From: Actinomycetes bacterium
GTDB taxonomy: Bacteria; Actinomycetota; Acidimicrobiia; Acidimicrobiales; RAAP-2
NCBI GenBank assembly: GCA_021805305.1
Contig: JAJZFO010000005.1
Location: 1-5,708, forward strand
Direction of reading: 5' to 3'
DNA: 5,708 nucleotides
Below the pieces are notes generated by a model. The model was not told the origin of the DNA, ran no database searches, and worked only from the letters and a program-made list of their open reading frames with translations. Numbering within the stretch: the stretch's first letter is position 1; every line of letters starts with the position of its first letter. Below, in pieces: positions 1-5,410 of this stretch. A program made the position numbers and the translations under genes.

Positions 1-1080
1 CCAGCCGTGGGTGAACTTGATCCCCGCGAGTTGGGGGAAGGTCTTGAGGAAGTGGGCGGCCAGGGTGGCGTAGGTCTCAGCATTGAACTCGTAGTCGCGC
101 TGCACCTTGCCGCGAAAGTTGTAGATGGCGTCGTAGCCGCCCCACAGGATGCAGCCGTCCTGGGTCAGTCGGTAGTAATGGAACTGGTTGCCCGCGTCCG
201 CGACTCCTTCGCGGTGGTGCCAGCCGATGCTCTCGCGCTGGGCGTCACTCAGGGGCTCGGTGACCAATTGATAGTCGAAGACCGGGACCACGTACTTGCG
301 AGCTCGACGCACCAGGGAGGGAAAGACGTTGGTCGCCAGGGCCACCCGCGAGGCGGTCACCGCGCCGTAGGGGGTGTGCACCCGCACCCGCGTCGCGACG
401 TCCTCGAGGCGCAGGACCTTGGAGTTCTCGTAGATCGTCACGCCCAGCGAAAGGCAGGCGCGCTCGAGCCCCCAGACCAGACGCGCCGGGTCCACCAGCG
501 CTGTGCCGTCGGGGTCGAAGATGGCCCCTTCGTAGAGGGGGGAGTGGATCCTCGCGCGCACCTCGTCGCGGCTGAGCACCTCGACGTGGTCGCCCATCTC
601 GTTGCGCAGGCGCGCCTCCTCGAGCATCCCTTCGAGTTGCCAGGGCTCGAGCGCCACGCGCAGCTCCCCGGTGCGCTCGAAGTCGCACTCGATGTTGTAG
701 CGGCGGATCGTCTCTTCGATCTCGTTGAGGTTCTGTCGGCCGAGTTCCTCGATGAGCGCCATCTCCTCGGGGAAGCGACGCATGCCGTTGCCGAAGCCGT
801 GGGTCAACGAGGCCGAGCAGAAGCCGCCATTGCGCCCCGACGCTCCGGCACCGGTCTCGTACTGCTCGACCACCACCACCACGCGAGAGGGATCGCGCTC
901 CTTGGCCAGTAACGCGGTCCACAACCCCGTGTAGCCCGCACCCACTACGCACAGGTCCGCCTCGACCTCACCGATGAGCGACGAGCGTGCCTCGGGCTCG
1001 AGCGGATCCGAATCGAGCCACCAGAGGTCGGGTTGCAGTTCGCTCAAATGGCGCAGAACAAAGGAGTTCTTCTCGTCCAT
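1..1080 (-). CDS. FAD-dependent oxidoreductase, DadA/glycine-oxidase-like (DAO family), C-terminus cut by window edge
   Basis: An open frame of 360 codons starts at the ATG at 1080-1078 and runs off the left edge without a stop. Family members are usually about 450-480 residues, so roughly the last quarter is missing. Near the N-terminus is a Rossmann FAD-binding motif, VVGAGYTGLWTA (glycines at 47, 49 and 52), followed by a valine-rich strand ending in Glu72, the expected ribose-binding acid, and then GASGRNGG (79-86), typical of DAO-family enzymes. Later segments such as FHYYRLTQDG and ILWGGYDAIYNF resemble actinobacterial oxidases related to gamma-glutamylputrescine oxidase (PuuB/OrdL). 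The likely reaction is flavin-dependent oxidation of an amine or amino acid in the cytoplasm; the substrate is unknown. GGTGG lies 8 nt before the ATG; an in-frame GTG at 1092 is an alternative start. The gene follows the old yellow enzyme gene by 98 bp on the same strand, so co-transcription is possible. No transmembrane segment or signal peptide is seen. Confidence 0.88.
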   Translation of the reverse strand, partial: MDEKNSFVLRHLSELQPDLWWLDSDPLEPEARSSLIGEVEADLCVVGAGYTGLWTALLAKERDPSRVVVVVEQYETGAGASGRNGGFCSASLTHGFGNGMRRFPEEMALIEELGRQNLNEIEETIRRYNIECDFERTGELRVALEPWQLEGMLEEARLRNEMGDHVEVLSRDEVRARIHSPLYEGAIFDPDGTALVDPARLVWGLERACLSLGVTIYENSKVLRLEDVATRVRVHTPYGAVTASRVALATNVFPSLVRRARKYVVPVFDYQLVTEPLSDAQRESIGWHHREGVADAGNQFHYYRLTQDGCILWGGYDAIYNFRGKVQRDYEFNAETYATLAAHFLKTFPQLAGIKFTHGW

Positions 1081-1178
1081 GGAGCCAGCCACCGGCTGGG
1101 TCACCTTCTCTCACTACCACCTACGAGCACCGGACGGCACCGCGTTCCCCGTTAGTGTACCGGGGGCCCGGGGCTCGA

Positions 1179-2252
1179 TCAGGGACGTCGCAGGGTGCGC
1201 GCGCGCTCGAGCTGGACGGGCCACTCGATGTACTCGCCCAGGGATTCGGCGGCCTGCAGCGCCCAGCGAGGGTTGCGCAAGAAGGCGCGCGCCAGTAGGA
1301 CCGCGTCGCTCGCCCCCTGGCCCAGCACCTCCTCGGCCTGCGCAGGCTCGGTGATCATGCCCACCGCCGCGGTGGCGATACCCGTCTTCTCACGGATCGC
1401 CTGGGCGAAGGGGACCTGGTATCCCGGCCCCAGCGGAATGCTCGCGCTCGCCACGTTGCCGCCCGAGGAGACGTCCACCAGGTCGACACCGGCCTCCCGC
1501 AGCATCGCGGCGAGCTCGACCGATCCGTCGATGTCCCAGCCCCCCGGCGTGTAGTCACTGGCCGAGATGCGCACGAACACCGGCACCGCCTCACCCACGC
1601 GCGCGCGCACCGCGTGCACCACGCGCATCAAGAACCGCGCGCGGTTGTCGAGTGAACCGCCGTACTCGTCGTCGCGCACGTTCGACAGGGGCGAGAGGAA
1701 CTCGTGCAGCAGGTAGCCGTGGGCCGCGTGGATCTCGACCAGGTCGAAACCGGCGTGCAGCGCCCGTTGCGCCGCAGCCGCGAAGTCCTCCACCAGTTGG
1801 TCGATCTCGGCCACGCTGAGCGCCCGCGGCTCGGGGTATCCGTCGAAGGCGATCACACTGGGTGCCACCGCCGTCCAGCCGCCCTCGTCGGATGTGGCGA
1901 TGAGGTGATCGTCCCAGGGGCGCATCGTCGAGGCCTTGCGCCCCGCGTGGGCGAGCTGGATACCCGCCACCGTGCCCTGGGAGTGGATGAAATCGGTCAC
2001 GGTGCGCCACGCCTGCACCTGTTCCTCGTTCCAGAGTCCCGGACACGCGATGGAGATGCGCCCGGACGCAGTGACCGCGGTGGCCTCCGCCATCACCAAG
2101 CCCGCGCCCCCAGTGGCGAACGAGCCCAGGTGAACGAGGTGCCAGGGGCCCACGACCCCCTCGTGGGCGGAGTACTGGCACATGGGGCTCACCCAGGCTC
2201 GATTCTTGAAGGTGACGCTTCGCAGGGTGAGGGGGGTGAACAGACGGGTCAT
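1179..2252 (-). CDS. NADH:flavin oxidoreductase, old yellow enzyme family (YqjM/NamA/XenA type)
   Basis: This predicts an FMN-binding TIM-barrel ene-reductase of 357 residues that uses NAD(P)H to reduce activated C=C bonds; the physiological substrate is unknown. Numbering from the first of two adjacent ATGs (2255), the N-terminus has PMCQYS with Cys26 and Tyr28, the flavin-tuning pair of the YqjM class. IQLAHAGRKAS follows at 99-109. The substrate-anchoring motif HAAHGY gives His176, His179 and Tyr181, then HEFLSPLSN, EYGGS and FVRIS (Arg229). The phosphate-binding C-terminal part includes AVGMITEP and LLARAFLRNP, and the end WPVQLERAR carries the arginine (about 351) that in YqjM reaches into the neighbouring subunit. 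Length fits XenA-like members (about 360), with an insertion after HAGRKAS compared with Bacillus YqjM (338). The start is set at 2252 because GAAAGG lies 5 nt upstream of it but only 2 nt from the ATG at 2255. The family is clear; whether to call it namA or xenA is not. Confidence 0.95.
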   Translation of the reverse strand: MTRLFTPLTLRSVTFKNRAWVSPMCQYSAHEGVVGPWHLVHLGSFATGGAGLVMAEATAVTASGRISIACPGLWNEEQVQAWRTVTDFIHSQGTVAGIQLAHAGRKASTMRPWDDHLIATSDEGGWTAVAPSVIAFDGYPEPRALSVAEIDQLVEDFAAAAQRALHAGFDLVEIHAAHGYLLHEFLSPLSNVRDDEYGGSLDNRARFLMRVVHAVRARVGEAVPVFVRISASDYTPGGWDIDGSVELAAMLREAGVDLVDVSSGGNVASASIPLGPGYQVPFAQAIREKTGIATAAVGMITEPAQAEEVLGQGASDAVLLARAFLRNPRWALQAAESLGEYIEWPVQLERARTLRRP

Positions 2253-2256
2253 CATT

Positions 2257-2264
2257 GCCTTTCG
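2257..2264 (-). promoter_or_regulatory. Shine-Dalgarno-like site that favours the second of two ATGs
   Basis: Read on the minus strand, GAAAGG sits just upstream of ATGATG. The AGG core is 5 nt from the second ATG (2252) and 2 nt from the first (2255). Normal spacing therefore favours the second, giving a protein that begins MTRLF. The effect is a single residue. Confidence 0.45.
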
Positions 2265-2281
2265 ATGGGGTGCCTCGTGAG

Positions 2282-2345
2282 GGCGCGCCGCGCGCCGTGT
2301 GAATCTTAGAGAGACGCTCGCGCGCGTCGTTCACGTCGCGCGCGT
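2282..2345. repeat. CG-alternating palindrome and direct repeats in the leader of the old yellow enzyme gene
   Basis: Three elements are packed between two minus-strand genes. A perfect inverted repeat, GGCGCGC-C-GCGCGCC, lies at 2282-2296. A 10-bp direct repeat, TCGCGCGCGT, occurs at 2318-2327 and 2336-2345, 18 bp apart start to start. Between them, on the minus strand, TAAGAT (2308-2303) is the only A/T-rich -10-like hexamer. If it is used, transcription would start near 2296, at the edge of the palindrome, and the -35 region would fall between the two direct repeats. That geometry would suit an operator, but no good -35 hexamer is visible. CG-rich genomes also produce such strings by chance. 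The repeats are seen; the regulatory role is inference. Confidence 0.35.
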
Positions 2346-2357
2346 GGGCTCAGCGCG

Positions 2358-3212
2358 TCACACGCCGCCCGCGGGACCGTCCACGGGCAGGCGCAGCACG
2401 GACCCGGCCGAACTCACCAGGATGGTGGCGCGATAGAAGCCGGGTCGCGGCGGCGTCAGGCGAATGAAGTAGGTGCACGTCGTGCGGGCGGGCACACTCT
2501 GCGCACAGGCGGGCGTGGCCGCGCTGAGGATGAAGTGGCTGACGGTGGTGGCGCTCTGCCACAGTGACACGTCCTGGCTCCGCGGCGTGGGATTGGTCAG
2601 TTGGTAGGGCAGCGTGGGTGTCTGATCGGGGAAGTCCAGACGCGAGGCCGATGCGAGGAGTTGGCCCACGCGCGGAGCGTCGTTGATCAGTACTTCGCCG
2701 AAGTTCGACGGTCGACCCGCGCCACAGTGTTCGACGTAGGTCAGGTCCAGGCGAGTGAGGGTACCACTGGCGTCGGCCGCGAGGTCCCAGATCTGAAAGC
2801 TTCCCGTGAGACGACTGCATCCGGTCGGTCGACCCGGCCCGGTCACGTCGATCCCGGCGAATCCCGCGCTGCGCGAGGACGCCCGCTGCAGGTTGGTGTA
2901 GTTGCCCACGCCCAGGGACTGCCCCGCCACCGGGTCGAAGCTGAAGGTCGAGCGGGCGGCGCCCCCCGTCGGCCCGACCGCGAGGAAGACTCCCGACGTG
3001 TTCGCCACGATGCTGGACCAGTGCGAGGCGAAGACCGTGGAGACGCCATTGGCGATGAAATCACCCTTCTCCGAGAACGCCGACACGATCACCCGATCAC
3101 TCGGGGAGGTCGGCGACCGTTGAGACGAACTCGCCCCCGCGATGCCCGACGCCGCCGCCAAGACGGTCAACACCATCCCCAGCGCCCAGGTGGACGCGAC
3201 CTTGGAGGGCAT
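2358..3212 (-). CDS. Secreted protein: uncharacterised Cys-containing beta domain plus choice-of-anchor-D/ASH-like domain
   Basis: This predicted exported protein has 284 residues. The start is the ATG at 3212, because AAAGGGG lies 5 nt upstream; the frame extends 33 codons further up, but that extension is arginine-rich and would bury the signal peptide. Residues 1-27 form a Sec signal peptide (Lys4, hydrophobic core ALGMVLTVLAAA, likely cleavage after AGA27). Residues about 38-178 form a beta-rich region with Cys132 (GCSRLTGSFQIWDL) and Cys163 (YVEHC). I recall the pattern 'GC..LTGSF ... F...EQHC' from many unnamed bacterial secreted proteins. Residues about 184-278 resemble an ASH/choice-of-anchor-D beta-sandwich: LDFP near the start, Cys236 and Cys246 (TTCTYFIRLTPPRPGFYRATILVSS) near the end. 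Both cysteine pairs could form disulfides after export. No LPXTG motif, lipobox or C-terminal membrane helix is present, so release or non-covalent surface association is likely. It is divergent from the propeller gene. Function is unknown. Confidence 0.8.
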   Translation of the reverse strand: MPSKVASTWALGMVLTVLAAASGIAGASSSQRSPTSPSDRVIVSAFSEKGDFIANGVSTVFASHWSSIVANTSGVFLAVGPTGGAARSTFSFDPVAGQSLGVGNYTNLQRASSRSAGFAGIDVTGPGRPTGCSRLTGSFQIWDLAADASGTLTRLDLTYVEHCGAGRPSNFGEVLINDAPRVGQLLASASRLDFPDQTPTLPYQLTNPTPRSQDVSLWQSATTVSHFILSAATPACAQSVPARTTCTYFIRLTPPRPGFYRATILVSSAGSVLRLPVDGPAGGV

Positions 3213-3419
3213 CGGGACCCCTTTCTTTGACCTCGCCGGGGTGCGACGTGCGCCCCCGACACGACGTCGGATCGAGCCGTGACTCCTCATGGTAACGAGC
3301 ACGCGCCGCACCCCAAGCCCACGAAGACGCCGTGCGCGGTGAATTGATGGGTTGTTGGGATGGCGTAGGGGCCGCTGTGTGCTGACGCGATGAAAGTGGG
3401 TCGCGAGTGGAGGATGAGC
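3213..3419. promoter_or_regulatory. Divergent control region between two secreted-protein genes
   Basis: These 207 bp separate the start codons of two oppositely oriented genes and must hold both promoters. Minus-strand candidate: CTTGGG (3317-3312), a 17-bp spacer and TACCAT (3294-3289). Plus-strand candidate: TTGGGA (3355-3360), a 17-bp spacer and TGTGCT (3378-3383), which would put the transcript start about 30 nt before the GTG at 3420. Both match sigma-70 consensus only weakly. The two candidates do not overlap, and a small inverted repeat, CCGAC-ACGAC-GTCGG (3256-3270), lies in the leader of the minus-strand gene. Ribosome binding sites are clear on both sides (AAAGGGG at 3218-3224 on minus, GGAGG at 3409-3413 on plus). 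Shared regulation of the two genes is inferred only from the arrangement. Confidence 0.35.
3409..3413 (+). promoter_or_regulatory. Shine-Dalgarno site that points to a GTG start
   Basis: GGAGG is 6 nt upstream of an in-frame GTG at 3420, ideal spacing. It directly abuts an ATG at 3414 (no spacing) and lies downstream of an ATG at 3390 that has no ribosome binding site. It therefore sets the likely start of the propeller protein at 3420 and gives a cleaner signal peptide. Confidence 0.6.
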
Positions 3420-4967
3420 GTGCCGAGACTATCGATACATCGACGTCTCACGTCGATCGTCGCGGGTGTGACCCTCCTCGCCCTGGGTGTCGTTCCCGCC
3501 TCCTCGGCCCGGGCCACTACCTCAACGAGCGCGTGGCGGATCACCGCGGGACCCCTGTCGGGCGTGAGCTGGTACGCCGCCACGTACGCCCTGGGTCGCT
3601 TCGTCGTCGTGGGTCACGGCGACCAGAGCGCGTCGTCGACCACTGGCGTGGCCTGGGTGCGACACCCTACCCCTAGTGGATCTTGGCAATCGGTCGCCTA
3701 CGGCGCGGGCCGATTCGTCGCACTCTCCTCACTCGACACGGGACTGGGCGAGATCACGTCGCGCGACGGCGTGCACTGGTCGGCGATGACCGGCCCGCCG
3801 GGGGAGTGGACGGGCCTGACGTACGGCGCCGGACGCTTCTTGGCGGTCAGCGCCCTGGGGCAGCTCGACACCTCGATTGACGGCGTGCACTGGACGAGCA
3901 CCTGGACGCGATCGCAGTTCTTGCTCAATTCCGTGACCTACGGCGATGGCCGATTCGTCGCCGTTGATTCCGCCGACGGCGACGCCCTGGTGTCGATCGA
4001 CGGCGTGCACTGGAGTTTCTACACCATCACCACGCCCCAGACGCCGTGGTTCGCCGTGACCTACGGCAACGGCGTCTTCAGCGCCTTCAGCCCCGACGGT
4101 CAAGCGGCCACGTCGACACTGGGCTACACCTGGGTCACCCATCGCGTGGGCTCGGCCCAGCAGATGAACGCCGCGACCTTCGGGTGCAACACCTTCGTGG
4201 CCACCGGCCAGGCCACGGGACGCACCAATAACGTCCTGACCTCGCATCTCGGGACCTCGTGGAGCGCCACGCCGGTGCCGACCGACCCCCTCGCCGACTG
4301 GACGGGGGTGGCCTACGCCAACGGCCGGTTCATCGCGGTCAACACCGCGGGGGGCATCGCGACGCTCAACATGTCGGGCTACTGCGGGGCCACGGTCGCC
4401 ACACCGCCGCGCGACGTCTCGGGCAACGTGGCGAGCGGCCAGGTGTGGACGTATCAGCATCCGCCCCTGGCCCCCGGCGGCGCCCCCGTCGACGGCTACC
4501 TGGTGACGATCACCGACGGTCGACACCAGTGGTCGTGTCACGCGCCGGTCTACTACCAGCCCAACTGCATCATCCGAGGTCTCGCGAACCACCACGTCTA
4601 CATCGTGACCACCCAGGTCCACAACCGCTTTGGTTACTCCGCGCCGAGCGATCCCGAGTGGGTCATCCCGGTGGCGCACTGGTCGCTGCAGGTATCGAGC
4701 GTGGCACCGTCGGTCCTCGCGAGCACGCCCCTGACCATCCAACTCACCGGGGTCATCGCCAACGCCGAGGGCATCTATCCCCAGAGCCCGGTGTCGGTGC
4801 ACGTGGGCGCCCGCGTCGAGACCTGCGTCCCGAGCCCCTTCGGGGAGTGTCTGATCTCGGTCGATCATCCGCCGCTCGGACACGTGGCCCTGTGGGCGAG
4901 CTACACCGGCTACGGCGTGACCTACCGATCACCCACCAGCTACGTCAACGTCACCTCGGCACCCTGA
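3420..4967 (+). CDS. Secreted seven-repeat beta-propeller-like protein with FnIII and bacterial Ig-like domains
   Basis: From the GTG at 3420 the product has 515 residues; ATGs at 3390 and 3414 are weaker alternatives. Residues 1-32 form a signal peptide (HRR, hydrophobic core IVAGVTLLALGVV, likely cleavage after SSARA). Residues 49-324 hold seven repeats of about 40 residues, each with a core like W..V.YG.GRFVAV and, in most, a turn such as S.DGVHW. Seven units fit a seven-bladed propeller. Residues about 326-416 look like a fibronectin type III domain (PVDGYLVTITDG, YIVTTQVHNRFGYSAPS) with Cys373 and Cys383 possibly bridged. Residues about 419-515 look like a bacterial Ig-like domain, with Cys469 and Cys477 and a YTGYGVTYRSPTS ending. 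No catalytic residues, LPXTG motif or membrane anchor are evident, so an extracellular binding or adhesive role is inferred. The gene is divergent from another secreted-protein gene and convergent with the tRNA-Pro gene. Confidence 0.85.
   Translation: MPRLSIHRRLTSIVAGVTLLALGVVPASSARATTSTSAWRITAGPLSGVSWYAATYALGRFVVVGHGDQSASSTTGVAWVRHPTPSGSWQSVAYGAGRFVALSSLDTGLGEITSRDGVHWSAMTGPPGEWTGLTYGAGRFLAVSALGQLDTSIDGVHWTSTWTRSQFLLNSVTYGDGRFVAVDSADGDALVSIDGVHWSFYTITTPQTPWFAVTYGNGVFSAFSPDGQAATSTLGYTWVTHRVGSAQQMNAATFGCNTFVATGQATGRTNNVLTSHLGTSWSATPVPTDPLADWTGVAYANGRFIAVNTAGGIATLNMSGYCGATVATPPRDVSGNVASGQVWTYQHPPLAPGGAPVDGYLVTITDGRHQWSCHAPVYYQPNCIIRGLANHHVYIVTTQVHNRFGYSAPSDPEWVIPVAHWSLQVSSVAPSVLASTPLTIQLTGVIANAEGIYPQSPVSVHVGARVETCVPSPFGECLISVDHPPLGHVALWASYTGYGVTYRSPTSYVNVTSAP
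3564..4391 (+). repeat. Seven tandem propeller-type coding repeats
   Basis: Approximate unit boundaries in the 515-residue product are 49-87, 87-128, 129-167, 168-209, 210-248, 249-292 and 293-324. Units 2-4 are the most alike. The 15-bp string GACGGCGTGCACTGG (Asp-Gly-Val-His-Trp) is identical at 3765, 3879 and 3999. A 24-bp segment at 3697-3720 recurs at 3937-3960 with two mismatches. Units 5 and 6 have drifted furthest: GRFVAV becomes GVFSAF in unit 5, and unit 6 carries FGCNTFVA. The turn is one residue shorter than a classical Asp-box (S-x-D-x-G-x-x-W), so this is related in style but is not a textbook BNR repeat. Confidence 0.75.
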
Positions 4968-5008
4968 GCCCCACGGGTCGGGACCGCGAACACTCCGTCG
5001 TCGATCGG

Positions 5009-5027
5009 GGGGCCACACGACGGCCCC
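5009..5027. terminator. Possible U-tract-less hairpin between convergent genes
   Basis: GGGGCC, a 7-nt loop and GGCCCC form a 6-bp all-GC stem 41 bp after the stop of the propeller gene, in the gap facing the tRNA. There is no T-run on either side, so it is not a classical intrinsic terminator. GC-rich actinobacteria often use such hairpins, but a chance dyad is possible. Nothing else coding is seen in 4968-5076. Confidence 0.3.
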
Positions 5028-5059
5028 GCGACTACCCGCGTGAGCGATATCTCGTGCCA

Positions 5060-5074
5060 GACGTCGACGACGTC
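5060..5074. repeat. GACGTC-GAC-GACGTC dyad just beyond the tRNA 3' end
   Basis: Two copies of the self-complementary hexamer GACGTC flank a 3-bp spacer, starting 2 nt after the encoded CCA of tRNA-Pro. It could fold as a short hairpin that helps end or trim the tRNA transcript, or be a protein site. There is no T-run. The role is inferred from position only. Confidence 0.25.
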
Positions 5075-5076
5075 AA

Positions 5077-5155
5077 TGGTCGGGCTGGGGAGATTTGAAC
5101 TCCCGATCTCTCGGCCCCCAGCCGAGCGCTCTAGACCAAACTAAGCCACAGCCCG
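5077..5155 (-). tRNA. tRNA-Pro, anticodon GGG, with encoded CCA
   Basis: The minus strand folds into a complete cloverleaf of 79 nt including CCA. The acceptor stem is CGGGCTG/CAGCCCG (7 bp), with a D-stem GCTT/GAGC and an 11-nt D-loop containing GG. The anticodon stem is CTCGG/CCGAG around loop CTGGGGG, giving anticodon GGG at 5119-5117. The variable region is AGATC, and the T-arm is GGGAG-TTCAAAT-CTCCC. The discriminator is A73, followed by a genomically encoded CCA (5079-5077). The C1-G72 pair and A73 are proline identity features in bacteria. It reads CCC and CCU codons. It lies 60 bp downstream of thiS on the same strand, so it may be read through from the thi operon or have its own promoter. 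Confidence 0.95.
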
Positions 5156-5165
5156 CGAAGTATCA

Positions 5166-5171
5166 ATGTTA
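5166..5171 (-). promoter_or_regulatory. Possible -10 element of the tRNA-Pro gene
   Basis: TAACAT on the minus strand lies 10 nt before the mature tRNA 5' end, inside a short A/T-rich pocket (5158-5172) that stands out from very GC-rich flanks. That suggests a promoter independent of thiS. No convincing -35 hexamer is seen 16-18 bp upstream, so this rests on one hexamer and local composition. Confidence 0.25.
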
Positions 5172-5215
5172 GCCGCTCCGCCCCGCGCGACCCGGTGCGC
5201 CGCGCCAGTGTCGCC

Positions 5216-5410
5216 CTAGCCGCCGGCGACGGCGGTCACGACTTCGACCACGTCGCCCGCGCGCACCAGCGTCGCCTCCCAGCTCGAACGTCGCACGATC
5301 TCACCATTGATGGCCACCGCGACGCCGCGGGGTTCGATACCCAGGTCGGCCAGCAGTGACGCGACGTCGATCGGCGCGGTTGCGTCGTGGGAGAGGCCAT
5401 TGACGATCAC
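5216..5410 (-). CDS. thiS: Sulfur carrier protein ThiS
   Basis: This 64-residue ubiquitin-fold (beta-grasp) protein carries sulfur as a C-terminal thiocarboxylate for thiazole synthesis in thiamine biosynthesis. The sequence starts MIVNGLSHD and includes VAVAINGEIV at 31-40 and VRAGDVVEVVTAVAGG at the end. The terminal Gly-Gly is the residue pair that is adenylated and thiolated by ThiF-type enzymes. Length is normal for the family. The start is GTG at 5410, overlapping the thiO stop by 4 bp (GTGA), with GAGGTG about 5 nt upstream inside the thiO end. This implies translational coupling with ThiO. thiG, the thiazole synthase that accepts sulfur from ThiS and often follows thiS, is absent: a tRNA gene comes next. 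Confidence 0.93.
   Translation of the reverse strand: MIVNGLSHDATAPIDVASLLADLGIEPRGVAVAINGEIVRRSSWEATLVRAGDVVEVVTAVAGG

Noticed and set aside
7..912. Long plus-strand open frame (301 codons)
   Set aside because: It lies opposite the FAD oxidoreductase, whose minus-strand frame carries a full Rossmann motif; the plus-strand translation shows no family motif. Such shadows are common in GC-rich DNA.
1160..1174. CCGGGGGCCCGGGG as a terminator after the old yellow enzyme gene
   Set aside because: The stem would leave only about 2 nt for the loop and there is no T-run; it reads better as GC-rich sequence.
1591..2334. Second minus-strand frame overlapping the old yellow enzyme gene
   Set aside because: Out-of-frame shadow; the conserved enzyme motifs are all in the other frame.
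2601..3230. Plus-strand open frame (209 codons) opposite the ASH-like secreted protein gene
   Set aside because: Low-complexity, Arg/Gly-rich translation without motifs; the minus frame has a ribosome binding site and a signal peptide.
3420..3515. Twin-arginine (Tat) signal on the propeller protein
   Set aside because: HRRLTS has the two arginines but lacks the phenylalanine/leucine-lysine part of the Tat consensus; a Sec signal fits better.
3564..4391. CRISPR-like array
   Set aside because: The repeats are in frame, diverged, and encode a repeating peptide; they are not short identical repeats with unique spacers.
3729..4883. Long minus-strand open frame (384 codons) opposite the propeller gene
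   Set aside because: Its translation is Arg/Gly/His/Asp-rich with no domain, while the plus frame has a signal peptide, repeats and two domains.
5077..5155. tRNA-Pro as a phage or island attachment site
   Set aside because: No second copy of the tRNA 3' end and no integrase or mobility gene is visible in the window.
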